Shown in pieces: positions 17,422 to 26,073 of a DNA stretch of 64,000 nucleotides. A program made the position numbers and the translations under genes. The notes beneath the pieces are model-generated. The model was not told where the DNA came from, made no database searches, and saw nothing but the letters and a program-made list of their open reading frames with translations. Each line of letters starts with the position of its first letter. Within the stretch, counting starts at the first letter, position 1. Source of the stretch: AP-15 sp963818695 (GTDB taxonomy: Bacteria > Pseudomonadota > Alphaproteobacteria > ATCC43930 > CGMCC-115725); NCBI GenBank assembly GCA_963818695.1, contig CAWFTG010000001.1, forward strand, positions 124,001 through 188,000, read 5' to 3'.

Positions 17422-19059
17422 ATGATCGACCGTTTTCTCCGCCTTGCCGGTGCCTCGCTAATCCTGTCGGCCCTAATCCTGTCGGCGGCGGCGATGCCCG
17501 CATGGGCCGACGATTTCGCAGCGGAGGTCGCAAAGCTCGATGCCGACGGGTTTGCTGCCAAGGAGCAGGCGGTCCTCGCGCTCGGCAAGCTCGGCGATCC
17601 CCGCGCGGTTTCAGTGCTGAAGGCGCTCGACGACGACCGGCTGTTCAAGACCACCGAGGGCCGCGTCGTTGTCTCGACGGCGATCGGCGGGACGACGAAG
17701 CTGACGGACGCCGCCACCGGCGAGGCAGTCTCCGGTGTCGATCCCGACGGCCTCGAGCGCATTCATATCAACAACCGGATGCGCGGCGAGATCGAGGCTG
17801 TGCTCGGCGATTTGACCATGTTCAGTACCGACCGAGCGGCGCGCCTCGCCGCGGCTCGGGATGCGCTGCGATATCCCTCGGCCGACGAGGCAGCCTTGCT
17901 TGAAAAAGCCATAGCCGTCGAAAAGGATTCTGAGATCCGCGCGGCGATGCAGCAGAGCCTCGCCGCGGCGCGGCTCATCTCGGGCGCCAAGCAGGAAAGG
18001 CTCGCCGCAGCGCGTAAGCTCGGCACAACCACCGACCCGCAAATCAAGAATCTGCTCGACCAGGTCCGCGCCGCATCGGATACCGATCCCGAGGTGCGCC
18101 AGGCGGCGGATACCGCGCTTGCCTCGATCAATAACCGCCTCTGGCTGGTTGGCCTTGCCGCCAATTTGTTTCAAGGCATCAGCCTCGGCAGCATCTTGCT
18201 GCTCGCCGCGATTGGTCTTGCGATCACGTTTGGCGTCATGGGCGTCATCAACATGGCGCACGGCGAGATGATCATGCTCGGCGCCTACGCTGCCTATGTC
18301 TGCCAGCAATTTTTCCGTGCCTTTCTGCCGCCTGATTGGATCGACGCCTATCTCGTCATCGCGGTGCCGGTGGCGTTTTTGTTTGCCGGGGCGGTCGGCG
18401 TGGTGCTGGAACGCAGCGTCATCCGCTTTCTCTATGGGCGCCCCCTCGAAACCTTGCTCGCCACCTGGGGGGTCAGTTTGATCCTGCAGCAAGCAGTGCG
18501 CTCGATTTTCGGTTCGCCGAATAAGGAGGTCTCCAACCCCAGCTGGATGACTGGGGGCTTCGACCTGATCGGCGGTTTCACAGTTACCTGGAATCGTGTC
18601 GTCATCATTCTCTTCTGCTTTGTCGTCTTGGGGGTGCTCGCGCTCATACTCAACCGCACCAGCTTTGGGCTACAGATGCGCGCGGTAACGCAGAACCGCC
18701 CGATGGCTTCTGTCATGGGCATTCGCACGGCGCGGATCGATGCGCTGACCTTTGGACTCGGCTCGGGGATCGCCGGGATGGCCGGGGTAGCGCTCAGCCA
18801 AGTCGGCAATGTCAGCCCCAACCTCGGCACGATCTATATCGTCGACAGCTTTCTCGTCGTCGTGTTCGGCGGGGTCGGCAACTTGATGGGGACCCTGGTC
18901 GGCGCGCTATCGCTCGGCATCGTCAACAAATTTCTCGAACCGGTCGCCGGGGCGATCCTCGGCAAGATCGTTGTGCTGGTGGCGATCATCCTGTTCATCC
19001 AGCGGCGGCCTCGCGGACTTTTCGCCCTGAGGGGCCGAACTGCGGAGGCGGGGGGCTAA
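17422..19059 (+). CDS. urtB: Urea ABC transporter permease UrtB with periplasmic N-terminal extension
   Basis: A 545-residue protein. A signal peptide (SAAAMPAWADDFAAEVAKLD at its end) is followed by ~210 residues of helical, HEAT-like sequence in the periplasm (AVLALGKLGDPRAVSVLKAL). Then comes a LivH-type permease from about residue 255 (ISLGSILLLAAIGLAITFGV) with the conserved MGVINMAHGEMIMLGAYAAY. This extended layout is usual for UrtB in proteobacteria. It forms half of the inner-membrane channel with UrtC. It ends exactly where urtC starts. Confidence 0.94.
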   Translation: MIDRFLRLAGASLILSALILSAAAMPAWADDFAAEVAKLDADGFAAKEQAVLALGKLGDPRAVSVLKALDDDRLFKTTEGRVVVSTAIGGTTKLTDAATGEAVSGVDPDGLERIHINNRMRGEIEAVLGDLTMFSTDRAARLAAARDALRYPSADEAALLEKAIAVEKDSEIRAAMQQSLAAARLISGAKQERLAAARKLGTTTDPQIKNLLDQVRAASDTDPEVRQAADTALASINNRLWLVGLAANLFQGISLGSILLLAAIGLAITFGVMGVINMAHGEMIMLGAYAAYVCQQFFRAFLPPDWIDAYLVIAVPVAFLFAGAVGVVLERSVIRFLYGRPLETLLATWGVSLILQQAVRSIFGSPNKEVSNPSWMTGGFDLIGGFTVTWNRVVIILFCFVVLGVLALILNRTSFGLQMRAVTQNRPMASVMGIRTARIDALTFGLGSGIAGMAGVALSQVGNVSPNLGTIYIVDSFLVVVFGGVGNLMGTLVGALSLGIVNKFLEPVAGAILGKIVVLVAIILFIQRRPRGLFALRGRTAEAGG

Positions 19060-20202
19060 TTGGTTTCGGCATATCATCCCCCGCGCAGGACACCGTGGAG
19101 CCCGGGCTTCTGGGTGGCTTTTCTCGGCTCCGGGCTGCTGCTCGCCGTGGCGGTTCCAGCCATCAACCTTTGGATGCCGCCGAATTCGGCGGCCGCGTTG
19201 CCCGATTACCTGATCCCCTTATTGGGCAAATATCTCTGCTATGCCCTTCTGGCCCTCAGCCTCGATTTGATCTGGGGATATGCGGGAATTCTGAGCCTTG
19301 GTCACGGCGCCTTCTTCGCACTGGGCGGGTACTGCATGGGCATGTACCTGATGCGGCAGATCGGTACTCGGGGGGTATACGGTAATCCGCTGCTGCCTGA
19401 CTTTATGGTTTTCCTCAATTGGCAGAAGCTGCCGTGGTTCTGGTGGGGGTTCGACCATTTCGCCTGGGCTGCGGCGATGGTGATCCTGGTCCCCGGCCTG
19501 CTCGCGCTGGTTTTCGGTTGGCTCGCCTTCCGCTCCCGCGTCAGCGGAGTCTACCTGTCGATCATTACCCAGGCGATGACCTACGCACTGATGCTTGCCT
19601 TCTTCCGCAACGACATGGGATTTGGCGGCAATAACGGGATGACCGATTACAAGGACATCCTCGGCTGGGACGTGCACCAGCCGGCGACCCGGCTCGGCCT
19701 TTACCTCGCTTCGGTCACCGCCTTGCTGCTAGGCTATCTGCTGTGCCGTTACATCACGTCATCCAAGCTCGGTCGCATCTTGTTGGCTCTACGCGACGCT
19801 GAAAACCGAGTGCGCTTTCTCGGCTATTCGGTGACCAACGCGAAACTCTTCGTCTTTACCGTCTCGGCGATCCTCGCCGGCATAGCGGGCGCGCTTTATG
19901 TCCCGCAAGTCGGCATCATCAACCCGAGCGAATTTTCTCCCGGAAATTCGATCGAGATTGCGATCTGGGTCTCGGTCGGCGGGCGCGGCACGTTATCGGG
20001 AGCAATCGTCGGGGCGATCCTCGTCAATGCCGCGAAAACCTGGCTGACCGGCGCCGCCCCCGAAACCTGGCTATTCATGCTCGGCGCTCTGTTCGTGCTG
20101 ACGACACTGGTGTTCCCGGCGGGGATCGTTGGCCTTTTGCGGCAAGCACGCTGGACCCGGCCGCGAGCGACGGCTCCGGTCCCGGCAGGAGAGCAGGCGT
20201 GA
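19060..20202 (+). CDS. urtC: Urea ABC transporter permease UrtC
   Basis: A 380-residue LivM-type permease with about ten membrane helices. Markers are LALSLDLIWGYAGILSLGHG, ALGGYCMGMYLMRQIG and FGGNNGMTDYKDILGWD, followed by the cytoplasmic EAA-like loop (ILLALRDAENRVRFLGY) that contacts the ATPases. The start is TTG immediately after the urtB stop; no nearer ATG keeps the first helix. The 3' end overlaps urtD by four bases (GTGA). Confidence 0.93.
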   Translation: MVSAYHPPRRTPWSPGFWVAFLGSGLLLAVAVPAINLWMPPNSAAALPDYLIPLLGKYLCYALLALSLDLIWGYAGILSLGHGAFFALGGYCMGMYLMRQIGTRGVYGNPLLPDFMVFLNWQKLPWFWWGFDHFAWAAAMVILVPGLLALVFGWLAFRSRVSGVYLSIITQAMTYALMLAFFRNDMGFGGNNGMTDYKDILGWDVHQPATRLGLYLASVTALLLGYLLCRYITSSKLGRILLALRDAENRVRFLGYSVTNAKLFVFTVSAILAGIAGALYVPQVGIINPSEFSPGNSIEIAIWVSVGGRGTLSGAIVGAILVNAAKTWLTGAAPETWLFMLGALFVLTTLVFPAGIVGLLRQARWTRPRATAPVPAGEQA

Positions 20203-20954
20203 ACGCGGCGGGCACAGCGGATACCCTTCTCTACCTCAATGGCGTCACGGTCAGCTTCGACGGGTTCAAGGCCTTGAACGAGCTCTCGCTGATCGTCGAC
20301 TCGGGCGAATTGCGCACGATCATCGGTCCGAACGGCGCCGGCAAGACGACAATGATGGACGTCGTCACCGGCAAGACCCGGCCTGATTCGGGGGAGGTCT
20401 TCTTCCAGGGGACGGCGGATTTGACCCGCCTCGACGAGGCGGAAATCGCCAATCTTGGCATCGGCCGTAAATTTCAGCGGCCGACCGTTTTCGAAAACCT
20501 CACAGTCTTCGAAAACCTCGAGCTCTCGCTGGCGGACAGCCGCACTACTTTGGGGACCCTGTTTGCCCGCCTGACCCCGGACCGCCGCGATCGCATCGGC
20601 GCTACCTTGGCTCGCATCGGGCTGACGGAGCAGAGCGCCCGGCCGGCGGGCGCCTTGAGCCATGGCCAAAAGCAATGGCTCGAAATCGGCATGCTATTGA
20701 TCCACAACCGCACGCTGTTGCTGCTAGACGAGCCGGTCGCCGGCATGACGGACCGTGAGACCGAAGAGACGGCCGAGTTGATCCTCGATCTCGCCAAGGA
20801 CCGCACGATCATTGTCGTCGACCACGACATGGCGTTTGTCCGCAGCCTCGGCGCGCGGGTCACCGTGCTGCATGAGGGATCTGTCCTGGCCGAAGGTTCG
20901 ATCGACCATGTTCAGGCCGACCCGCGTGTGATCGAAGTGTATCTCGGCCGCTGA
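20199..20954 (+). CDS. urtD: Urea ABC transporter ATP-binding protein UrtD
   Basis: A 251-residue LivG-type ATPase. Walker A is GPNGAGKTT; the Q-loop region includes IGRKFQRPTVFENLTVFENL; the signature is ALSHGQKQWLEIGMLL, the variant seen in UrtD; Walker B is LLLLDEPVAGMTD; and the switch His is in VVDHDMAFV. It pairs with UrtE to power urea import. GTG start overlaps the urtC stop. Confidence 0.94.
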   Translation: MNAAGTADTLLYLNGVTVSFDGFKALNELSLIVDSGELRTIIGPNGAGKTTMMDVVTGKTRPDSGEVFFQGTADLTRLDEAEIANLGIGRKFQRPTVFENLTVFENLELSLADSRTTLGTLFARLTPDRRDRIGATLARIGLTEQSARPAGALSHGQKQWLEIGMLLIHNRTLLLLDEPVAGMTDRETEETAELILDLAKDRTIIVVDHDMAFVRSLGARVTVLHEGSVLAEGSIDHVQADPRVIEVYLGR

Positions 20955-20957
20955 GCG

Positions 20958-21653
20958 ATGCTGTCGGTCGAAGCCGTCGATCTCTATTACGGCGCCAGCC
21001 ACACGCTGCGCCGCGTCAGCCTGACGGCGCGGAAGGGCGAAGTGACCTGCATCCTAGGCCGCAACGGCGTCGGCAAGACCAGCCTGCTGCGGGCGATCTG
21101 CGGGCTTCAGCCGATCCGTTCCGGCCGCATCTGCTGGGAGGACCGCCTCCTCAACGGGCTTCCACCGCATGAACGTGCGCGTACGGGTCTAGCGCTGGTA
21201 CCGCAAGGCCGCGAGATCTTCCCGCGACTTACGGTGCTGGAGAACCTGGCGACCGGCTTCGCACCGCTGGCGCGCACCGTGCGCAACATTCCGGACGAGA
21301 TATTCACCCTTTTCCCGGTGCTGAAGGAGATGCTGCACCGCCGCGGCGGCGACCTGTCTGGTGGCCAGCAGCAGCAGCTGGCCATCGCGCGAGCCCTCGT
21401 CACCCGGCCGCGCCTGTTGATCCTCGACGAGCCGACCGAAGGCATCCAACCCTCCATCATCAAGCAAATCGAGCGGGTCATACGCGCCCTTGCCGAACGC
21501 GGCGACATGGCTATCCTGTTGGTCGAGCAATATTTCGAATTCGCCCGCGACCTCGCCGCTTCGTATTTAGTCATGCAGCGCGGCGAGGTAGTGCTGTCCG
21601 GCCGCCGCGAAGAAATGGACGAGGCGGCCGTGCGCAGCTTCCTGACCGTCTGA
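20958..21653 (+). CDS. urtE: Urea ABC transporter ATP-binding protein UrtE
   Basis: A 231-residue LivF-type ATPase, last of the operon. Walker A is GRNGVGKTS; signature DLSGGQQQQLAIARAL; Walker B LLILDEPTEGIQPS; switch His is replaced by Gln in LLVEQYFEFA, as usual for this subunit. It begins three bases after urtD. No urease structural or accessory genes follow, so imported urea must be handled by enzymes encoded elsewhere. The stop is four bases from the convergent response regulator. Confidence 0.94.
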   Translation: MLSVEAVDLYYGASHTLRRVSLTARKGEVTCILGRNGVGKTSLLRAICGLQPIRSGRICWEDRLLNGLPPHERARTGLALVPQGREIFPRLTVLENLATGFAPLARTVRNIPDEIFTLFPVLKEMLHRRGGDLSGGQQQQLAIARALVTRPRLLILDEPTEGIQPSIIKQIERVIRALAERGDMAILLVEQYFEFARDLAASYLVMQRGEVVLSGRREEMDEAAVRSFLTV

Positions 21654-21657
21654 TCGC

Positions 21658-22380
21658 CTAAATCACTTCGACAGGCGGCGTAAAGATATAACCGGTGCCG
21701 CGCACCGTCTTGATCATCATCGGCCTTTGCGGGTCGTCCTCCAGCTTGCGCCGCAACCGTCCGACCTGGACGTCGATCGTCCGGTCGAAGGGTCCGGCCT
21801 CACGATTGCGTGCAAGATCCAACAGCCGATCCCGGGTCAGCACTTGATTGGCATTGTTGACAAACGCTGCGAGCAGATCGAACTCTCCGGTGGTAAGTCT
21901 GACCTCCTTGCCAGAAGGCGAGTAAAGCTCGCGGCTCGACAAATCGAGGTTCCAGCCGGCAAATCGCGCCTTTGAGCGCGGCGGGGCACCCTGCCTGTCG
22001 GCACTGCGCGACGACGCACGGCGAAGGACGCTTTTGACTCGTGCCAGGAGTTCGCGCAAGTGGAATGGCTTGGGGAGATAGTCGTCCGCACCCATTTCGA
22101 GACCGATGATGCGATCGACGATCTCGCCCCGCCCGGTCAGAATGATGATCCCGACACTCAATTCCTGACGCAGCGAGCGGGCCAAAGTCAGCCCGTCCTC
22201 ACCGGGCAGCATCAGATCGAGAATAACGAGATCGACCGGGGATTGCGCCATCGACCTGCGCATCTCGGCGCCGTCCTGAGCGGTAGAAACCCGGTACCCC
22301 TCGCCGGACAAATACTCCTGGACGAGGTCGCAGATTTCGCGCTGGTCGTCGACGATTAGGATGTGACCGTTGTCAGTCAT
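21658..22380 (-). CDS. OmpR-family response regulator
   Basis: A 240-residue two-domain regulator. The receiver has the acidic pair in ILIVDDQREI, phospho-acceptor Asp55 in LVILDLMLPGEDG, the Thr in IIILTGRG and the Lys in DDYLPKPFHLRELLARV. A Ser/Arg-rich linker leads to a winged-helix DNA-binding domain (VRLTTGEFDLLAAFVNNANQ, RTIDVQVGRLRRKLEDDPQR, MIKTVRGTGYIF). No kinase gene is adjacent; the soluble PAS kinase at 8.9-10 kb is the only one in the window. It is divergent from the ECF sigma gene with ~210 bases between starts. Confidence 0.9.
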   Translation of the reverse strand: MTDNGHILIVDDQREICDLVQEYLSGEGYRVSTAQDGAEMRRSMAQSPVDLVILDLMLPGEDGLTLARSLRQELSVGIIILTGRGEIVDRIIGLEMGADDYLPKPFHLRELLARVKSVLRRASSRSADRQGAPPRSKARFAGWNLDLSSRELYSPSGKEVRLTTGEFDLLAAFVNNANQVLTRDRLLDLARNREAGPFDRTIDVQVGRLRRKLEDDPQRPMMIKTVRGTGYIFTPPVEVI

Positions 22381-22589
22381 GCCGGCGAGCTTCCACTACC
22401 TCCAACGTGATCCGACTCCGCCGACAATACTGCGGTCGGGGAACCGGGGTCACCTTCGATCAACATACATATAGTTACAAATTCTTACAGAAAACCGGTT
22501 CCTGTGACATCATCGGATTACTGCCCACCCCTACACTCGGCCTGGTTCGGATCGGCTGTCCGCCGATCGCGAGAGCCGGAGGAGCGCTT

Positions 22590-23240
22590 GTGGCCGATAC
22601 CTACCATGACATCGAAGCCGAAATCCCGCGCCTGAGGCGTTATGCCCGCGCACTGACGCACGACGTTGTCAGCGCCGATGATCTCGTGCAGGACTGCCTG
22701 ACCCGTGCTCTCGGTAAGCTACATCTCTGGCAGGAGGGATCCGATCTTCGTGCCTGGCTGTTCACAATCCTGCACAACCAATATGTCAATCGTATCAGGC
22801 GCGCCGTAAGGGAAGGCGCCACGGTGGCGCTAAACGAAACCGAGCCGATGCTGAGCCGCGCACCGCAGCAAGGTAAGCGGCTCGAGCTGCGTGACCTGGA
22901 GCGCGCGATCGCCCAGCTGCCGGAGGAGCAGCGATTGGTCATCTTGCTCGTCGGATTGGAGGGCATGCGCTACGAGGAGGTAGCCGCGGTTCTCGACGTG
23001 CCAGTCGGGACGATCCGCTCGCGGTTGTCGCGCGGCAGGGAGGCCCTACGGAGGCTAACCGGCGCGGTGCCGGAAGAGAGGGCCGAAGCTGTGATGAGCG
23101 AATCGAGGGTTCCCTACGACCTGCCCCGACGTTCGCGCGGACCGGCTCACCATTCGCGAATCGCCGTTAAGCGCGCAGGTCTGCCGCCGCGAACGCACCG
23201 TGGCCTTGCCAAGTCGGCGCATATGGCAGGCTCCGCGTAG
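22590..23240 (+). CDS. ECF-type RNA polymerase sigma factor
   Basis: A 216-residue sigma factor. Region 2 covers about residues 10-75 (DDLVQDCLTRALGKLHLWQE, then LRAWLFTILHNQYVNRIRR) and region 4 about 105-155 (IAQLPEEQRLVILLVGLEGM, YEEVAAVLDVPVGTIRSRLS). The C-terminal ~45 residues are basic and variable. GTG at 22590 follows GGAGGAG by six bases; a longer in-frame reading from 22407 is unsupported. No anti-sigma gene follows. It shares its region 2 wording closely with the second sigma factor at 51.1 kb, so the two are paralogues. Confidence 0.9.
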   Translation: MADTYHDIEAEIPRLRRYARALTHDVVSADDLVQDCLTRALGKLHLWQEGSDLRAWLFTILHNQYVNRIRRAVREGATVALNETEPMLSRAPQQGKRLELRDLERAIAQLPEEQRLVILLVGLEGMRYEEVAAVLDVPVGTIRSRLSRGREALRRLTGAVPEERAEAVMSESRVPYDLPRRSRGPAHHSRIAVKRAGLPPRTHRGLAKSAHMAGSA

Positions 23241-23330
23241 TCTCTCGGAGGCCCCGCGCGGGTCACGACGATTTACTCAGCATCGCTCGGAACCTTTTTT
23301 TGGAGGGGGGGTTAGCACGCTAGGCGAGGT

Positions 23331-23440
23331 GCCGGACACTCGCCCCTTTCTCTGAGTCCGGCTTGGCAAAGTCTCCCTGTCGCGGGTTTGCCACCCGCAA
23401 CCTTACCGGTGTCGGCTTTCGCCGACGCCGGTTTTTTTTA
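23331..23440 (+). ncRNA. Candidate small RNA with three stem-loops and terminator
   Basis: Three stems follow one another on the plus strand. GCCGGAC (23331-23337) pairs with GTCCGGC (23356-23362) around a pyrimidine-rich loop. GCGGGT (23382-23387) pairs with ACCCGC (23393-23398). ACCGGTGTCGGC pairs with GCCGACGCCGG around TTTC, followed by a run of T. The stretch between the first two stems is single-stranded and reads gtctccctg, able to pair with a Shine-Dalgarno. No RNA family is recognised and no clear promoter was found; it could also be the long 3' leader and terminator of the sigma gene transcript. Confidence 0.45.
23405..23439 (+). terminator. Rho-independent terminator
   Basis: An 11-12 base-pair GC-rich stem with a TTTC loop is followed by seven to eight T. 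It ends any transcript coming from the sigma gene or the candidate small RNA and isolates the DUF2188 gene. Confidence 0.8.
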
Positions 23441-23526
23441 GACGGTCTTCGTATTTCACCCACGGGAACACGCTGCCGAGCCGAGTGTTGGCGGGTCGAT
23501 CGGACGCAACCGCAAGGAAAGCGATT

Positions 23527-23760
23527 ATGTTGGGACGCCACGTTTATCGTGTTCATCCGACCGAGCAGGGTTGGACAGTGACAAAGGAAGGAGAAGATCA
23601 ACCACGGAGCGGATTCCCCGGCCGTGAGGAGGCGATTGCCGAGGCTGTTCGACTCGCCGAATCCGACGAGCCCGCCAAAGTGACTGTAGACAACGGCGAC
23701 GGCACGATCGCTGAAGAATGGCTCTTTGGCAGCGACCCCGTTGCGGAACTGGGGGCCTGA
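23527..23760 (+). CDS. DUF2188 domain protein
   Basis: A 77-residue small soluble protein. The pattern HVYRVHPTEQGWTVTKEGED, SGFPGREEAIAEAVRLAESD and VTVDNGDGTIAEEWLFGSDP matches DUF2188, a compact beta-beta-alpha-beta domain of unknown function common in small stress-type proteins. ATG at 23527 follows AAGGAAAG, a good ribosome site. It has its own transcription unit, since a terminator lies just upstream. Confidence 0.75.
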   Translation: MLGRHVYRVHPTEQGWTVTKEGEDQPRSGFPGREEAIAEAVRLAESDEPAKVTVDNGDGTIAEEWLFGSDPVAELGA

Positions 23761-23769
23761 CTCTCGATG

Positions 23770-24339
23770 ATCCCCAACGCGCGACTGCGTCAAAGCCGAG
23801 GCGTGGCAGCGTTGGGCGCAGCGGTTGCGATCGCCGTCCGCGATATTCAACAGTAAATTCGTCGCCATTGGCCGTCCGGGAAGAACTTGCGGTTGACCTT
23901 GGCGGCGTCGAACCCGGACATCGCCCGCAATCGAGCCCATGGGCGCGCAAGGCCAACATGAAATAGGCGCCCTGCAGTGAGGAATTGCGGAGAGCTGTGT
24001 CCTCGGCGAGCGCCGGATCGGTGGTAAACCACCCCCGCCCGTCACTTTGAGGGTAGAGCCGCGGCAACAGCTCAAAAAAAACCCGGTCATACGCGACAAT
24101 CGCAGTAATCCGCGCTGTCCGCACCTTTTCGAAATTCCCCGACGAGACGCAGGACAGTAGTCGTTCCTTGGCCTAGGGGCTGCGCACCAGAACCAGACGC
24201 AAGGGCTCGCAATTGGCGCTCGTCGGGCCGAGCGAGGCCATCTCGAACGCGGCCCGGACTAGCGTTTCTGGGACCGGCCGCTCCCGCCAGTACGAGAAAG
24301 TCGCGCTTCATTGTACAGCTGCGCGAGAATACCGCCCAT
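23770..24339 (-). pseudogene. Decayed nitroreductase-family gene, RutE-like
   Basis: Pieces in three frames together spell a malonic semialdehyde reductase (RutE)/nitroreductase-type flavoprotein. The start MGGILAQLYNEAR at 24339 follows GAGGA. After a frame change comes TFSYWRERPVPETL, then FEMASLGPTSANCEPLRLVL, a UAG at 24173-24175, AKERL, TAIVAYDRVFFELLPRLYPQ, ALRNSSLQGAYFMLALRAHG and SGFDAAKVNRKFFPDG. At least three frameshifts and one stop show it is dead. The family normally reduces a reactive aldehyde in pyrimidine breakdown; no other rut gene is present. The 3' limit is approximate. It is divergent from the aldo/keto reductase gene. Confidence 0.75.
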
Positions 24340-24464
24340 CACTGATCCTCATTCGCCGTGTGTACCTCGGGCATATACTGCCGCACTGCCCCCACGGACC
24401 AAGGCGCAAAACGGTGTATGCTCGGCTCGAACGAAGCGATGTGGAACGACAGCAGGAGAGCGCG

Positions 24465-25472
24465 ATGCCCGCTTTCGAGAAGCGAAGGATTGGACGGACT
24501 TCGGTCGAAGTGACGGAGCTGGGTCTCGGCTGCGCGACGCTCGGCGGCAGCCGTATCGCAGTCTCGCGGCAAGAGGCCGAAGCCATCGTCGGAGCCGCCT
24601 GGGCGGCCGGAGTTTCCTACATCGACACCGCCCCGTATTACGGTGTCGGGCAGGCCGAGCGTTGCGTCGGCGATGCGATGCGCTGGGTCCCCCGTGATCA
24701 ATGGGTGCTGTCGACAAAGGTCGGGCGCCTGCTCCGCCCTTGCTTGACTGCGGCCGAGGACACGGAACGGCGCCATCCGCTGCGGTTCGACCCTGTCTAC
24801 GACTACTCCTATGACGGGGTCATGCGCTCTTTCGAGGACAGCCTGCAGCGGCTCGGGCTGGCGAGGATCGACATCCTCTACGTGCACGACATCGGCGCGA
24901 TGCAGCACGGCGCGGAAGCCCATCCTCGGCTGATGCGCAATTTGCGCGACGGCGGCTATCGCGCGCTCGAAAAACTGCGGACCGACGGCACGGTGCGGGC
25001 GATCGGCATCGGCGTCAACGAGCGCGAGGTGCTGCTAGAGGCGATGGAGTGGGGCGACTGGGATGCCTTCCTGCTCGCCGGCCGCTATACCTTGCTCGAA
25101 CAGGCGCCACTCGACGATCTGATTCCGAAATGCGAGCAAGCCGGGACGTCTATCGTTGTCGGCGGCCCGCTCAATTCCGGCATTCTCGCCGGCCGAGAGA
25201 CCTGGAACTACAAGACGGCACCGCCCGATATCGCCGCTCGGGTCAAAGCGATCGAGGCGGTCTGCGACAGCCACCGCGTGCCGCTCGCCGCAGCAGCGCT
25301 GCAATTCCCGCTTGCCCATCCGGCAGTGGCCGCGGTCATCCCGGGCCCGCGCAACGTTGACGAATTTCACGCCAATGTGAAGCTGCTGCGCCATCCGATC
25401 CCGGCGGCATTGTGGGCCGATCTTCGCGACGCCGGCTTGCTTCACCCGCACGCGCCGACGCCGGCCAGGTGA
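24465..25472 (+). CDS. Aldo/keto reductase (D-threo-aldose 1-dehydrogenase type)
   Basis: A 335-residue TIM-barrel NAD(P) oxidoreductase. The catalytic set is visible: Asp and Tyr in YIDTAPYYGVGQAE, Lys in WVLSTKVGRLLRP and His in DILYVHDIGAM; the cofactor end has AAVIPGPRNVDEFHANV. The sequence after the Lys (HPLRFDPVYDYSYDGVMRSF) is typical of the aldose/fucose 1-dehydrogenase branch, which oxidises sugars to lactones. ATG at 24465 has AGGAG seven bases upstream. It may act with other sugar-oxidation genes, but none adjoin it. Confidence 0.85.
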   Translation: MPAFEKRRIGRTSVEVTELGLGCATLGGSRIAVSRQEAEAIVGAAWAAGVSYIDTAPYYGVGQAERCVGDAMRWVPRDQWVLSTKVGRLLRPCLTAAEDTERRHPLRFDPVYDYSYDGVMRSFEDSLQRLGLARIDILYVHDIGAMQHGAEAHPRLMRNLRDGGYRALEKLRTDGTVRAIGIGVNEREVLLEAMEWGDWDAFLLAGRYTLLEQAPLDDLIPKCEQAGTSIVVGGPLNSGILAGRETWNYKTAPPDIAARVKAIEAVCDSHRVPLAAAALQFPLAHPAVAAVIPGPRNVDEFHANVKLLRHPIPAALWADLRDAGLLHPHAPTPAR

Positions 25473-25505
25473 GGAAAGCGGGAGATCTGGCAATGAAGAC
25501 GCCTC

Positions 25506-26018
25506 GTGAGGACCTTGGCTTGCGGCATCGCGGCGGCAATTTTGACCGGCGCGAGTACCTTTACGGCCGGCGCTGACCAAGCAGCCGTAGCACCGCCCGA
25601 AGGTTCGACACCAGTGCTCGAAGTCGTCGCAGAGGGTGTCCAGATCTACACCTGTGATCCCAAGGACGGCGGCTTCGAGTGGTCGTTCAAGGCGCCCGAC
25701 GCCAATCTCTTCGACAAGCAAGGTCGACAGGTCGGCGCACACTTTGCGGGTCCGACGTGGAAGATCGATGACGGCTCCGAGGTCGTCGGCGAGGTTGTCG
25801 CAAAGGCCGATGCACCTGAACCAGGCGCCATTCAATGGCTGATGCTGCGCGCCAAGAGCCATAAGGGGCCGGGCGCTCTGTCCAAAGTCGCCTATATCCG
25901 TCGTACGGAAACCAAGGGCGGACTGGCCCCAAGCACCGGCTGCGATGCGGGCCACCGGGCGCAGCAGGCGCGTATGCGCTACTCGGCCGTATATCAGTTC
26001 TTCAGTGCAGTAAAATAA
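25506..26018 (+). CDS. Secreted DUF3455 family protein
   Basis: A 170-residue protein with an N-terminal signal peptide (about residues 1-24, ending TGASTFTAGA). The mature part carries DUF3455 landmarks: PVLEVVAEGVQIYTCDPKDG, WSFKAPDANLFDKQGRQVGA, HFAGPTWKIDDGSEVVGEVV and STGCDAGHRAQQARMRYSAV. Function is unknown; the family is often found near redox or stress genes. The GTG start at 25506 has no strong Shine-Dalgarno, so the start is uncertain, although the signal peptide supports it. It ends 55 bases before the asparaginase-like gene on the same strand. Confidence 0.8.
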   Translation: MRTLACGIAAAILTGASTFTAGADQAAVAPPEGSTPVLEVVAEGVQIYTCDPKDGGFEWSFKAPDANLFDKQGRQVGAHFAGPTWKIDDGSEVVGEVVAKADAPEPGAIQWLMLRAKSHKGPGALSKVAYIRRTETKGGLAPSTGCDAGHRAQQARMRYSAVYQFFSAVK

Positions 26019-26073
26019 GTGCTCGGGCTTTGGCAGAGCGGCAGATCGGCCGGTACCGAAGAGGAGGTCGAAC

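Noticed and set aside
23320..24124. Minus-strand frames of 199 and 259 codons at 23.3-24.1 kb as intact genes
   Set aside because: Only portions match the RutE family and they change frame; the rest overlaps DUF2188 and the small RNA.
24173..24175. Programmed readthrough of UAG in the RutE-like gene
   Set aside because: UAG is accompanied by several frameshifts, so decay is simpler.
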